48,469 nt of DNA. Origin: DASXUX01 sp036504595. Lineage in GTDB: Bacteria; Planctomycetota; SZUA-567; H5-PLA8. A program made the position numbers and the translations under genes. Location: positions 1 through 48,469 of the forward strand of contig DASXUX010000033.1 of NCBI GenBank assembly GCA_036504595.1, in the 5' to 3' direction. Positions 1-10,900 of this stretch are shown here, piece after piece. Within the stretch, counting starts at the first letter, position 1. Each line of letters begins with the position of its first letter. The notes under the pieces were generated by a model. That model was not told where the DNA came from, made no database searches, and was given only the letters and a program-made list of their open reading frames with translations.

Positions 1-3000
1 AACAGCGTCTTCGTTAATCGTGATCGTCTTGTCCGTGCCCGCCGGCGGGTCGTTGACCGGCGTAACGTTACGGTGATCGTGTTGGCGCTCAGGTCCAGGT
101 TGGCGCCGCCGCCGTCGTCTTCCACCTGGAAGGTGAACGTCGTATACGGAGAGCCATTGGCGTTCGCGACCGGCGTGAACGTCAGGTTCGGAATGTTAGC
201 CACCGTGATGAACGTTCCGGCAACGAACGTCGCGCCGCTCAACTTCAGCGTTCCCGCCGCCGGCAGCGTCGTGATCTCCACTCGCGAGAAGTTGTTGGCC
301 GGACTGTCCAACGGATCGGTGAAGCCGAAGTCACTCGCCGCAAACGTGTAAGTCGCGTCTTCGTTGATCGTAATCGTTTTGTCCGTGCCGGCTGGCGGGT
401 CGTTGACCGGCGTTACATTCACGGTGATTGTGTTGGGGCTCAGGTCCAGGTCGGCGCCGCCGCCGTCGTCTTCCACCTGGAACGTGAACGTCGTGTACGG
501 CGACCCATTGGCGTTCGCGGCCGGCGTGAACGTCAGGTTCGGGATGTTAGCCACCGTAATGAACGTTCCCGCGAGGAACATCGCGCCGCTCAACTTCAGC
601 GTTCCCGCCGCCGGCAGCGTCGTGATCTCCACTCGCGAGAAGTTGTTGGCCGGACTGTCCAACGGATCGGTAAAGCCAAAGTCGCTCGCCGCGAACGTGT
701 AAACGGCATCTTCGTTGATCGTGATTGTTTTGTCGGTGCCCGCCGGCGGATCGTTGACGGACGTCACGTTGAACGTGATGGTGTTGGGGCTTAAGTCCAG
801 GTTCGTCCCGCCGCCGTCGTCTTCCACCTGGAAGGTGAACGTCGTGTACGGCGAACCATTGGCGTTCGCGGCCGGGGTGAACGTCAGGTTCGGGATGTTG
901 GCGACCGTAATGAACGTGCCCGCAACGAACGTCGCGCCGCTCAACTTCAGTGTCCCCGCCGCCGGCAACGTCGTGATTTCCACGCGGTTGAAGTTGTTCG
1001 CCGGACTGTCGTTCGGATCGGTAAAGCCAAAGTCACTCGCCGTGAAGGTGTAAACAGCGTCTTCGTTAATCGTGATCGTCTTGTCCGTGCCCGCCGGCGG
1101 GTCGTTGACCGGCGTAACGTTCACGGTGATCGTGTTGGCGCTCAGGTCCAGGTTGGCGCCGCCGCCGTCGTCTTCCACCTGGAAGGTGAACGTCGTATAC
1201 GGAGAGCCATTGGCGTTCGCGACCGGCGTGAACGTCAGGTTCGGGATGTTAGCCACCGTAATGAACGTTCCCGCGAGGAACGTCGCGCCGCTCAACTTCA
1301 GCGTTCCCGCCGCCGGCAGCGTGGTGATTTCGACGCGGTTGAAGTTGTTTGCTGGGCTGTCGTTCGGATCGGTAAAGCCGAAGTCGCTCGACGCGAACGT
1401 GTAAACGGCATCTTCGTTGATCGTGATCGTCTTGTCCGTCCCCGCCGGCGGGTCGTTGACTGAATTTACAGTAATCGTTGCGGTTGCCGCTGATGAGCCC
1501 GCGCCGTTGGTGATGGTGTATCTGAAGCTATCGGTTCCGTTGAAGTTGGATGCCGGAGTATAGGTAAATGACCCGTCGGCATTCAATGTTACCGAGCCAT
1601 GTGCTGTCGGCGTCGCGCTGCCCAATGTCGTCTGTTCGTTTCCCCCGCTGGCTCCAAAGCCGGTGAGGTTCGCTCCATTAAGAGTATCGTTCGCGAGCAC
1701 GCCTTGCGCCGGTACGGTCAAGGGCGTGTCTTCGTTCGTCGAATAGCTGTCGCTGGCGGCCGTGGGTGGCGTCAGGCTCGCAGCCACCGTCAACGTCACC
1801 GTGGCGACTCGCGAGCCGGCCGTGTTGGTCAGCGTGTACTTGAACGTGTCGCTGCCGGTGAAATTGTTCAGCGGCACGTAGCGGAAGCTGCCGTTGCCGT
1901 AAAGCTGCACGCTGCCGCCTTGGGATGTCAAGGTGGAGAGACCGATTGTGGACTGTTCATTTCCATTGACACCGTAGCCACTGATCGTTGCGCCATAGAG
2001 GGTGTCGTTGGTGAGCACTCCGGGCGACGAGACGACCAGCGCGGTATTTCGGATGGCGCTGTAGCTATCGTTTACAGCGACGGGCGGCAGCAGCGGAATC
2101 GTTACGCTCGCCGTGTTGTTGCTGCTGATTGAATCGTACTGATCGGAATGCGTGATCGTCACCGTGTGGGTAAAGGTGGGAGCCGGTATGGCATTGAGCG
2201 TGCCCGCAATCGTCAGAGTCTGGATATTGGGGCTGGAGGTAGTGGAGACCGGAATCGCGGGAATGGTCCAGACTCCGCCGGCGTAACTCCCGAAGTTCGG
2301 TGTGAAGACAAGACCGTTGAGCCATGCCGGCACTTGTACGGAAACAGTGACGTTGCTGGCGGAATTGGGCCCATTATTGACCAGGTTGATGGTGTAAGTC
2401 ACGTTCTGGCCGATCGTGTTGGGAGAAGCCGGGCTGACCATGTCGGTGATCGCCAGTTCGGCTTCAACGGGCGTGACTGAGCAGTAACCGTTGTTGTTGT
2501 TGGCAACCGGATCGAACTCGGTGGCCGTAACGGTCGCCTTATTGACTTGAACGTTCGTCACGAACCCCAAGGTCGCTTGGATGCTGAGCGTCGCGCTTTC
2601 GCCGTTGTTCAGTGCTCCAACATTCCATGTTGTCGTGCTGCCGGAGCCGCCAATGCTGCCCTTCGACGGACTGAGCGTCTGCCCGCTAAGATACGTGAGC
2701 CCAGACGGAAGCAGATTGGTGACGAGCACGTTGCTGGCCGAGTCCGGTCCGTTGTTCTTCGCCGTGAGAAGAATTGTGACCACATCGTTTGGATTGGAGA
2801 GGACATTGTAGGTGCCGCTGGTGTTCACGCAAGCCGTCACCTGCACGTCGGCCGTCACGGAGACCGGCAACGAAGCGCTGTTGGACACGATGTAGTTGTT
2901 CGGGGGGGTGGGCGCCGTTGTCCCGTCGCGCTCGCCCGCCGCGGGCGTCTGCTGTCCCGTAGGATTGCTTGTGGTGCCGCCGCCCGGCAGGCTGGTGTAA

Positions 3001-5990
3001 GTCAGCAACGCCGCATTGGCGATGTTGGCTCCAATCGTAGCCGTTCCGCTCACCGTCGCCGAATAGGTGATCTGGATGAAATCCCCGGGAGTCATGGATG
3101 AAATAGTCAGGCCAACCGTGTTCCCGGCGCTCGTGTTGATGATGCCGGTTACCCCAGCGGAGTTTGTCCACGCCACCGACCCCAGGTTGAGCGCCAGAGA
3201 ATTGGGCGCGACACTTGGCAGCGGGTCGCTGATCACGATGTCGTAAGCATTCGTCGTGTTGGCCACGGCCGACATCGTGTACGTCAGCGTGTAGTTCACC
3301 GTCGAATTCCGCGTCAGCTTGGTGACGTTGGCGGTCTTGGCGCCGCTGATCGAAGGTTCAACCAGCGTGGCTCGAAGCGTGTTCGATGTCGTTCCACCCG
3401 GCGCGACGGGCGGGTGCACCACGAAGGAATTGTCAAAGTACGTGGGCGTGTTAAAGCGGCTGCTGTTGATGTTCTGCACCAGCGCGTTGAATTCCAGGAC
3501 GACAAACTCCTTGTTGGCGTCGGGATCGGGATTGGTCAGGTCGCCGAAACTGAAGGTGATCGCGCCGGTGGCATTCGCGGCCGGCACGCCGCTAGCCATG
3601 ACGTACGACGGCGTGATGGTGGCGAGCGTCGTTTCGTCGCCGGTCACAGATGCAGCAGTGCCAAAGGTGCTTGAGGAAACAGGACCGCCCGATGCCGTGT
3701 AAACCAGATCAGTAACATTCAGGGAGGCCGGCGTGTTGGCCCCATTCGGGTGAACCTTGGCTTGCAAGACGAAACTGCCGGCAGAGGTCACCGGAGTACC
3801 ACCGGGCGTGCCGGCGGTGACGCTAACCACGTCGCCATTGACCGGGGTGTAAGTACTTAAGCGCTCCCAATCAGCGCCCGCACCGTTCCCCAAGGCCCTA
3901 TAGATCCCGTTTTGCCGCGCATCGGTTTGGGCGCTGACAAGTATTAGATCATTGAGCTGTGGGTTGGCACTGTTGTCACCATTGACTTTGTTCGTGCCTG
4001 GAGCAAATGCGCCATTAGGATACGTGGCGTTCTGTACCCAGCTCGCTAGATTCGCGGCTTGCCGGAGCCTGCAGGTATAACTGGCACCGCCGGGAATGTT
4101 GCTGACAAAGGCCAGCTTGGGATTGCCCAGATAGCTCATTCCTGTTGGCAGTGTATGCACGAACTGCGCAGCCGCCGTCGGTCCTTTCGGCAGCACGTAT
4201 TCCAGCCGATAGTGGACGATCTCACCGATGGCCACGTTGGAACCTGTGGTGAACGTCTCGGACGTCGCTAGCTGAACCAGATTTGCGGCCGGGTAGGAGG
4301 CAATCACATTTGCGCTGGCGGAAGCCGTGCCGTTGTTCGCCTGGTCTACCGCCGTGATGTTTGCCGTGTTGGTCAGGGTGCCCGTGTTTGCAACTCTAGC
4401 CGTAATCGTCAGCGTCGCCGGGGTGCCGTTCACGACACTGCCCACGTTCCAGATTCCAGAGGCCGAATCGTATGATCCGAATGTCGTGGAGGCCGACACA
4501 AACTGGAAGTTCGCGTTGTTGACCACGTCGGTGACCTTCACCCCCGTCGCGGGCGTCGCAGGACTGGAGGCATTGGTCAAGGTCAGTGTGAAGTTGACGG
4601 TTGCGCCCTGGTTGGCGTTCTGACTCGCCGGGGTTTTGCTCAGGTTCAGCGTCACCTGATCGCCCAGGCTGTACGAAGCGCTGTTGTTGGCCGGATTGGG
4701 ATCGTTCTGGTCGAGCGCTGTAATCGTCGCAGTATTGGTGATCGTGGTGCCTGCCGTGCGGCTCACGGTGGCGTTAACGTCCAGCGTTGTCGAAGCTCCG
4801 ATGGCAAGACTCGGCACACTCCAAAGGCCCGAAACGGAATTGTACGCACCGGTTGCAGGAACTGACGAGACGTAGGTCAATCCCGCCGGCAACACGTCGC
4901 TCACCTGTATGTTGCTGGCGGCGACGGTGCTGGACGCCGAGTTGGTCAAGGAGAGACGGAACGCCGCAGTGCCACTGGTCATCGTCTGCGTGCCGAACGT
5001 CTGGGTCTTGGCGATACTGAGGTCGGCGTCGCCACTCCACACCTTAACAGTGATCGATGTGCCGCCGGCGCCGAAGTCCGAATTGTAGTGATAGCTGCTG
5101 CCGGAATGATCGTTGATCGTGTTGCAGACTGTCAGCGCGGCTCCATTTCCGCCTGGGGCCAATGAGTTGATCTTGATCGTATAAATGGACGTGATCGGCC
5201 CGCCGCCGGCCTTGCCACCGGGGGCGTACTTTGCGGGGATGGGGCCGATGATCTGCCTGTAAGTTGGGCTGGTCGGATCATTGTCCCATCCGCCTGCATC
5301 CGCATAGACAATGTCGTTCGTCACGCCCGGCGGTGCTGAATACGTCGTCTTCACGGAGACGATCTGGAACGGGTTGTTCTGAAAGCCTGCAAAAGCCATC
5401 AGTTGATCGTAGCCCTGCGTCGCGGTGTGATAGACAACCGTGTACTGATAGGTTCCGCCAACGAAAACGTCCGTGGGTCCGGCCATGCTGTCCACGCCGT
5501 TGCGGTTCTGCGAGATGAGATGCTCGACATAGATCTGGCGCGGCGTGGGCGAGACGACCGGAGCGCCGCCTGTCTGCGTAACCGTGACGTGATAGCGCCG
5601 GACCTGGTCGTACGCTGCGGTATTACGCTTGATCCAGACGTTGTAGTAGAAATCCGTGGACTTCCCAACAATAAGTGATGGCACGCTGAGAGTGGTAAGA
5701 GAGTTTTGCTGCAGAACAATGTATGGCGCCGTGTTTACGTTTCCGTCATCAAAGACAGTCAACGCGTCTTCCCAATTGAATGTCCCGACCACGTTGGTGG
5801 CCGTCCCGCCGCCGGTATTCGTAACGCGTACTCCGACCAGGTAGAGGTTGGGACCAGCATTCACGTTATTGCTGTCGAGGCCAACGACGTCCCAACTGAT
5901 CGGCTCCACTGTCAAAGTCGCTGCGGGTAATTGCGCAACATGCAAACAAAACAACAGGCACCCAATCAGCGGAATCAGAGGCTTCCTCAT
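1..5990 (-). CDS. Giant secreted DUF11 / cadherin-like repeat protein, 3' end outside window
   Basis: The ATG at 5990 follows an AGGAAAGGG ribosome site and opens a frame read continuously down to about position 70, roughly 1,970 codons with no stop. Residues 1-26 form a signal peptide (MRKPLIPLIGCLLFCLHV start). A novel-looking beta-rich region of about 300 residues follows, then several DUF11-type repeats (motifs such as VSDVLPAGLTYVSS and TNTATITALDQNDPNPANNSA). Next come two cadherin-like/Big_9 units (DSYSTNEDTPLTV...GVLANDT) and four 117-residue repeats beginning near NDPPAGTDKTITINEDA. Such proteins are exported, often calcium-binding surface or adhesion proteins; ligand unknown. No catalytic domain is visible. 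At about position 70 one base is missing relative to the sister repeats, which shifts the last 70 bases out of frame; this is probably an assembly error at a contig end inside a repeat. Domain names are by motif recognition only. Confidence 0.85.
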   Translation of the reverse strand, partial: MRKPLIPLIGCLLFCLHVAQLPAATLTVEPISWDVVGLDSNNVNAGPNLYLVGVRVTNTGGGTATNVVGTFNWEDALTVFDDGNVNTAPYIVLQQNSLTTLSVPSLIVGKSTDFYYNVWIKRNTAAYDQVRRYHVTVTQTGGAPVVSPTPRQIYVEHLISQNRNGVDSMAGPTDVFVGGTYQYTVVYHTATQGYDQLMAFAGFQNNPFQIVSVKTTYSAPPGVTNDIVYADAGGWDNDPTSPTYRQIIGPIPAKYAPGGKAGGGPITSIYTIKINSLAPGGNGAALTVCNTINDHSGSSYHYNSDFGAGGTSITVKVWSGDADLSIAKTQTFGTQTMTSGTAAFRLSLTNSASSTVAASNIQVSDVLPAGLTYVSSVPATGAYNSVSGLWSVPSLAIGASTTLDVNATVSRTAGTTITNTATITALDQNDPNPANNSASYSLGDQVTLNLSKTPASQNANQGATVNFTLTLTNASSPATPATGVKVTDVVNNANFQFVSASTTFGSYDSASGIWNVGSVVNGTPATLTITARVANTGTLTNTANITAVDQANNGTASASANVIASYPAANLVQLATSETFTTGSNVAIGEIVHYRLEYVLPKGPTAAAQFVHTLPTGMSYLGNPKLAFVSNIPGGASYTCRLRQAANLASWVQNATYPNGAFAPGTNKVNGDNSANPQLNDLILVSAQTDARQNGIYRALGNGAGADWERLSTYTPVNGDVVSVTAGTPGGTPVTSAGSFVLQAKVHPNGANTPASLNVTDLVYTASGGPVSSSTFGTAASVTGDETTLATITPSYVMASGVPAANATGAITFSFGDLTNPDPDANKEFVVLEFNALVQNINSSRFNTPTYFDNSFVVHPPVAPGGTTSNTLRATLVEPSISGAKTANVTKLTRNSTVNYTLTYTMSAVANTTNAYDIVISDPLPSVAPNSLALNLGSVAWTNSAGVTGIINTSAGNTVGLTISSMTPGDFIQITYSATVSGTATIGANIANAALLTYTSLPGGGTTSNPTGQQTPAAGERDGTTAPTPPNNYIVSNSASLPVSVTADVQVTACVNTSGTYNVLSNPNDVVTILLTAKNNGPDSASNVLVTNLLPSGLTYLSGQTLSPSKGSIGGSGSTTTWNVGALNNGESATLSIQATLGFVTNVQVNKATVTATEFDPVANNNNGYCSVTPVEAELAITDMVSPASPNTIGQNVTYTINLVNNGPNSASNVTVSVQVPAWLNGLVFTPNFGSYAGGVWTIPAIPVSTTSSPNIQTLTIAGTLNAIPAPTFTHTVTITHSDQYDSISSNNTASVTIPLLPPVAVNDSYSAIRNTALVVSSPGVLTNDTLYGATISGYGVNGNEQSTIGLSTLTSQGGSVQLYGNGSFRYVPLNNFTGSDTFKYTLTNTAGSRVATVTLTVAASLTPPTAASDSYSTNEDTPLTVPAQGVLANDTLNGANLTGFGASGGNEQTTLGSATPTAHGSVTLNADGSFTYTPASNFNGTDSFRYTITNGAGSSAATATITVNSVNDPPAGTDKTITINEDAVYTFASSDFGFTDPNDSPANNFNRVEITTLPAAGTLKLSGATFLAGTFITVANIPNLTFTPVANANGSPYTTFTFQVEDDGGGANLDLSANTITVNVTPVNDPPAGTDKTITINEDAVYTFTASDFGFTDPNDSPANNFNRVEITTLPAAGTLKLSGATFVAGTFITVANIPNLTFTPAANANGSPYTTFTFQVEDDGGGTNLDLSPNTITFNVTSVNDPPAGTDKTITINEDAVYTFAASDFGFTDPLDSPANNFSRVEITTLPAAGTLKLSGAMFLAGTFITVANIPNLTFTPAANANGSPYTTFTFQVEDDGGGADLDLSPNTITVNVTPVNDPPAGTDKTITINEDATYTFAASDFGFTDPLDSPANNFSRVEITTLPAAGTLKLSGATFVAGTFITVANIPNLTFTPVANANGSPYTTFTFQVEDDGGGANLDLSANTITVTLRRSTTRRRARTRRSRLTKTL
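8..1410 (-). repeat. Four tandem 351-bp coding repeats (117 residues each)
   Basis: The phrase TCTTCGTT at 8, 358, 709, 1060 and 1411 marks unit borders spaced 350, 351, 351 and 351 bp. Each unit encodes one beta-sandwich-like domain with the order TDKTITINEDA, FGFTDPNDSPANNF, TLPAAGTLKLSG, FTPVANANGSPYTTFTF and QVEDDGGANLDLSANT. The short unit (8-357) lacks one base at about 69-70, where unit 4 reads GTTCACGG and unit 1 reads GTTACGG. Units are mosaic: the first about 190 bp of unit 1 nearly equal those of unit 4, whereas its far end matches unit 2. Confidence 0.95.
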
Positions 5991-6552
5991 TCACTCACCC
6001 TTTCCTCGTCGGCCGTTTTATGTCAGCGGTCGCGAAGTTCCTTGGCGCAACAAGCAACATCCACTGCGACGGTTCACGTTGTGCACAGCACTACGCGATC
6101 GCGGCAAGTTGAAGCCCCTCGCCGTGCGCAAAGGGTTGGCCGTTTTTGCATTTATGAAGTAGGTAATGACCATTGTGCGTAAAGCGTATCCCCAACAGTG
6201 TTAATAATTTACGCTGTTGATCTTCGCCAATGCACAAGTGCATTTTGCAACTCGACCGGACAGTATCTCATCGCACGGATTTCAGGTCTTCTTAAACACA
6301 GGAGCTTGACTGACGATTTATTCAATTGCTGGACGTCAAACACAGATACGATATAAAACACCGCCGTTCGAAACGCCGCTTTTCTCGTTGTACAAATCCC
6401 ACAGTGCAAGGCCTTTCGCGCCCGTCTCCCTCTTGCTGCGTCTGCTCGCACGCCTTCTCCGAAACCCTTCGCTTCAAAACTGGGGATGACTCAGAGCCCC
6501 ATAGAGTTCGTGTCTCAGCTCGATCGTACATTGCAGAGGCTGGATGCTTCTA
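5991..6552. other. 562-bp intergenic region without a convincing gene
   Basis: No frame here has plausible composition plus a ribosome site. It is more AT-rich than its surroundings. It must carry the promoter of the giant minus-strand gene (its ribosome site lies at about 5993-6003). A small perfect inverted repeat at 6229-6244 (AATGCA, loop CAAG, TGCATT, then TT) could be a weak terminator for the gene ending at 6553 or an operator. Confidence 0.5.
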
Positions 6553-7743
6553 CTAATCGCGGACCGGCAGGTATCCCTTCGGCGCGGCCATGAACTTGTA
6601 GCCGCCGACATCCGTGAAGAAGAAGCGGCCTTCGTTTTCCTGCAGCCACTTCTCCCACTCCTCGGCTTGCTGGAAATCCTGGGTCGTGTACCGTCCCAGA
6701 AGTTTGCGCGCCACATTCTGTTTTTGCGGATCCTTCAAGAGAGCCACCAGGCTCTTCAGCGTCTCGACTTTTCTGTTGGATGCGAGGCCAAGTTCCTTTA
6801 GCTCCGTGTCAACGCGGCAGACATCCGTGTCGTTAACTCGGATGAAGTAGACCCATTCCAGATACTGTTCGATGGTCGCGTTCTGAATGTTCTTCTTCTT
6901 GAACAACGCTTCGATCTGCGGGACGGCATCCGTCCGATAGAAGGACACGCGCTGCACCAGCGGCCGCTTGCCGTCGAAGTTCTTGATGTACGCGACACAG
7001 TTCACGAAAAAGCGGCGTCCTGCTTCGGTCATCTGCGACGGCGACCCGACGAATCCCCACTGTAAAAAATTGCCGTGCCGTCCGACGGCGACCTCGCCCG
7101 GCCCCGCCTGTGTGTTCACGCCGTACGTCAGAATCTCCGCATCCGGCGAATCTTCATAGCCGTCGCCGCTAGACACCACGCCGCCGTAGTGACCGCCTTT
7201 CAACTCCTGCACGCGCCAGGTCGTTAGGGTCTCGGGCAGTTTCTTGCCCGCGTAGCGTTCACGGTAAAACGCTGGCGTCTTCGTCTGCTCGTACTTCGGT
7301 TCGACGATCAGCGGCGTCTTGAAAACAGGATGCTGGCGCAGCTCAAACTGAGCTGCATCGGTCAGGCACCTTCAGAGATAGCCCGTCTTCAAGTTTCGCC
7401 GCGCACCCAGGTACGAGCCAATGACCCCCGTCGTGATCGTCGGCCGCGCATAGTCTTGCGGCAGGTCCGGTGGATCTTCCGTCTTCGCGTGACCTTCGTT
7501 ATCCAGGATGACGACGTCGCTTTCACGTGCCGCATCGGGGGTGAACGCGTTGACATCCACCGTCTTGACTTCGGTAAAGTACTTTCCGAGCAACTCGACA
7601 AATTCTTCCTGCCGCTGCGAGCCCGGCGCGCCGGCGTAAAGCACTTTCAGCGAGATCTTCGCAGGCTCGTCGCCGGCCTGAGCGCAACGTAGCCCCATCG
7701 CCACGATGCAAGCGACCAACACGAAGACATACACGTTGCGCAT
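6553..7743 (-). CDS. Candidate selenoprotein: exported GATase1/ThuA-like protein with in-frame UGA at codon 124
   Basis: The ATG at 7743 (GGGAG 8 nt upstream) opens a frame of 396 codons to a TAG at 6553-6555, interrupted only by TGA at 7374-7372. Residues 1-23 are a signal peptide. Residues 30-120 read like a flavodoxin/class-I-amidotransferase-like alpha-beta fold (ISLKVLYAGAPGSQRQEEF, ESDVVILDNEG, TITTGVIGSYLG). The UGA lies at KTGYL-U-R-C, where a nucleophile or redox Cys would be expected. Past the UGA the protein continues with normal composition: HPVFKTPLIVEPKY, a glycine-rich VGRHGNFLQWGFVG segment, RRFFVNCVAYIKNFDGKRP, and a tail with WEKWLQENEGRFFFTD. A hairpin 15 nt after the UGA fits a bacterial SECIS. 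Alternatives are a nonsense mutation, a sequencing error, or two separate ORFs, but the downstream half (7371-7213) has no start with a ribosome site. Function unknown. It is divergent from the HzsA-like gene. Confidence 0.7.
7338..7374 (-). promoter_or_regulatory. Bacterial SECIS-like hairpin after in-frame UGA
   Basis: On the minus strand, UGA (7374-7372) is followed by 15 nt (7371-7357). An 8-bp perfect stem follows, GCAGCTCA (7356-7349) with TGAGCTGC (7345-7338), closed by a GUU triloop (7348-7346). The loop G is 24 nt after the UGA. This matches the accepted bacterial SECIS layout: hairpin just downstream of UGA, inside the coding sequence, G then U in the apical loop. No bulged U as in E. 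coli fdhF is evident; U7357 could form a wobble pair with G7337 below the stem. Confidence 0.65.
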
Positions 7744-7873
7744 GAATTTCGCTCCCGACAGGCCGAAGAGGAATTGAAGCAGAACCGTCAGCGGAGTCCA
7801 GGCCAGACACGAACTGCTCGCAGGAGTTGTAAGTTGAAGTCTTTACCAGTCCGTCATTTAGTTCACAAAACGG

Positions 7874-7902
7874 TTGCTTGAGGTGCACTCGCGGCGTAAA
7901 TA
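7874..7902 (+). promoter_or_regulatory. Possible sigma-70-type promoter for the HzsA-like gene
   Basis: TTGCTT at 7874-7879 and TAAATA at 7897-7902 are separated by 17 bp and lie 31 bp before the chosen start codon. Both hexamers are imperfect, so this is a guess based on spacing. Confidence 0.3.
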
Positions 7903-7933
7903 TATGTTGCTTGTTTTTCACGGGAGGAGCCCC

Positions 7934-10900
7934 ATGCGTTATTTCAGTGCCGCGCTGTTCTGTGCTTTCGTTTTAGTGGGCGTCGTGTTTGCCGCAGAGG
8001 CAACGCCGGACTACTACAAAAAGGCCGATACCTGGTTCGAGACCCTGCGCCTTTCGCGCGAGGCCTTGGTCGCCTCCGAATCCGCAGGCGCTCCCGCCAA
8101 GCCGGCAGAGTCGCCCGAACAGTGGACGCCTTGGCAACACATCGGCCCGTTCTCTGGCGGCAAGAAGAGCGCGTTCAGCGAGGCGTTTCCGCCCGAAACC
8201 GAAATCGACCTGAAGAAGAGCTACGGCAATCTGAAGTGGACCGCGCATCCGGAGTGGGCCGACGGCGAGCCCCACGACATGTCGGTTCCAGGCAACGCCG
8301 CATTCTACCTTTATCGCACCGTGACCGTCACCGCGCCGAAGACGATCAATGCCGGTTTCGGCAGCGACGATGGCATGAAGTTCTGGCTGAACGGAAAGCT
8401 GCTGATCAGCAAAGACGTGCCGCGTGGCGTTGAGGCCAATCAGGATCAGGCGAAACTTGAACTCGTCGCCGGCGAAAACAAACTGCTCTTCAAGGTTCAC
8501 AATCAAAGCGGGGGCTGCGGGTTCTACTTCGCGGCAGGCGCTTCGGCTTCACAGTCCCCCAAGCAGCGCGTGCGTGAGGCGCTCTGGAATCTGGTGCAGT
8601 CCAACTTCGGCGATCCGCAGGCGCGCCGTCAGATGAATTGGGAGAAGGCCGACAATATCTGGACTGCCGACTGGACAACGGGCGACATCAAGGCGCTCGC
8701 AGATCGCTACGCTCAAGCAACAAAGGGCAGCATCGCGGCTCAAGCCCGCGAGCTTGCCGGAAAAGCGAAGACTGCCGCCGACCTGCTCCCGCTCCGCGAA
8801 GCGTACTGCCGCTCGAAGTTAATCGAGGAAGCTCAGGCGCAGATGAAGGATTTCGATCTAGAAGCCTTGCGCCGCGCGATCGTCGATCTGAATCAGACTT
8901 ACGGCGCGAAGTACCCCAAAGGCAAGGAGTACCTGGACCGCGTCAACGCGCTGGAGAAAGCGCTGGCGGCGATGACGTCGCAAGGCCAAGGTGCGCCACA
9001 GGCCGATCTGGTGAAGATCTCCGAAGAGTACAGGTCGCTGCGCTGCGAAGCGCTGCTGGCCAACCCGCTGCTCGATTTCGATAAGCTGCTTTTGGTCAAG
9101 CGCGAGGCCAAGAAACTCGGCATGCCGCAAAACTGGCAGGGCAACAGCAGCATCAATCCCAATATGATCAACGAAATCGCGCTGATGAACGTAAAGGAAA
9201 AAGATCCTAAGCTCGAAACCTTCTACAAACCGGAGAAACCCGTTTTTGTCGGGGATCTTGAGCTCAATTTCGACGCTGACAAAATGCTGTTCTCATCTAT
9301 TGGTGCGAACGGCCGTTGGCAGATTTTCGAAATGAAGATGGACGGCACGGGCCTGCGCCAGGTCTCGCCCAGCGATTCGAACGACATCGATAGCTACGAT
9401 CCGATGTATCTGGGCGACGGCCGCATTCTCTTCGTCGGCAGCAGCGGCTTCCAAGGTGTGCCGTGTGTGGGCGGCGCGGACTACGTGGGCAATCTGCACA
9501 TCATGACGCCCGATGGCAAGAACATTCGCCGCCTGACCTACGATCAGGACAACGACTGGTGTCCGACCATGCTCGCCGACGGCAGCGTGCTGTACACGCG
9601 CTGGGAGTACACCGATTCGGCGCATTATTTCAGCCGCACGCTTATGCGCATGAATCCCGATGGCACGAATCAGACGGCTTTCTATCACAGCAACTCGTAC
9701 TGGCCGAACTCGATTTTCTACGCGCGACAGATCCCGAATGCTCCCTCGCAGTTCGTAGCGGTCATCTCCGGACATCATGGCTCCGCACGAATGGGCGAAC
9801 TGGTGCTCTTCGACGTGGCCAAAGGCCGCCACGAGGCTGAAGGCGCCGTGCAGCGGATTCCCGGGTACGGTAAGAAAGTCGAATCCATCATCAAAGACGG
9901 CCTTGTGGACGGCTCCTGGCCGAAATTCCTGCATCCATACCCGCTCAGCGACAAGTACTTTCTGGTCGCCATGCAGCCACGCGGCGGCAACTGGGGAATC
10001 TACCTGGTTGACGTGTTCGACAATCTCCTGCTCTTGAAGGAAGAGCCCGGTTACGCGCTCTTGGAACCGGTCCCGTTCCGCAAGAACGAGCGCCCCCGCG
10101 CCATCGCCGACAAGATCAAGCCCGGTGCGACGACCGCGACCGTCATGCTGCAAGACGTCAACGCCGGCCCCGGCTTGCGCGGCGTGCCGCGTGGAACAGT
10201 CAAGAGCTTGCGCCTCTTCCAATACGAATATTCGTATCGCAACATGGGCGGCCATTACGTCATCGGCATGGAAGGCCCTTGGGATGTGCGCCGTATGATC
10301 GGCACGGTGCCCATCCAGCCAGACGGATCGGCCATGTTTGAGATCCCTGCAAACACGCCCGTGGCCGTGCAGCCGCTCGACAGCGAAGGCAAAGCCCTGC
10401 AGCAGATGCGCAGTTGGTTTGTCGGCATGCCGGGCGAAGTCGTCTCGTGCACCGGCTGCCACGAATCGCAGAATGACGCGTCAATGGTCAAGGCAAACAC
10501 CGCGGCCACGAAGAAGCCCGTCGTGCCAACGCCGTGGTACGGCCCTAAGCGCGGCTTCGGCTTCGTGCGCGAAGTCCAGCCGATGCTCGACAAGTACTGC
10601 GCCGGTTGCCATGACGGCAAGCAGGCCAAGCCCAACCTGGCCGATAGCCGGATCATCCGCACGAGCGACGGCATGTCCTCCTTCCCGCTCTCATACACGG
10701 AACTTCATCCGTTCGTCCGCCGCAACGGTCCAGAAGGCGACTACCATTTGTTGACCCCGCTCGAATTCCATGCGGACACGAGCGAACTGGTGCAGATGCT
10801 TCGCAAAGGCCACTACAACGTGAAGCTGGATGCTGAAGCGTGGGACCGTTTGATTACCTGGATCGACCTGAACGTCCCGTGCTATGGCACCTGGCACGAA

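Noticed and set aside
70..72. Programmed frameshift in the giant repeat gene
   Set aside because: No slippery sequence; the other three units are intact and the site is at the window edge, so a sequencing or assembly error is simpler.
73..1404. Four similar plus-strand open frames of 92-112 codons
   Set aside because: They are antisense shadows of the 351-bp repeats; the minus frame is continuous with the signal peptide and domain motifs.
8..1410. CRISPR array
   Set aside because: Repeats are contiguous 351-bp coding units with no spacers and no cas genes nearby.
6133..6156. Sigma-54-like promoter (TTGGCC...TGCA)
   Set aside because: The GG and GC elements are 8 bp apart instead of 10.
5991..6552. 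Small open frames of 60-100 codons on both strands
   Set aside because: No ribosome sites, odd composition (Arg/Cys-rich), no recognisable domain.
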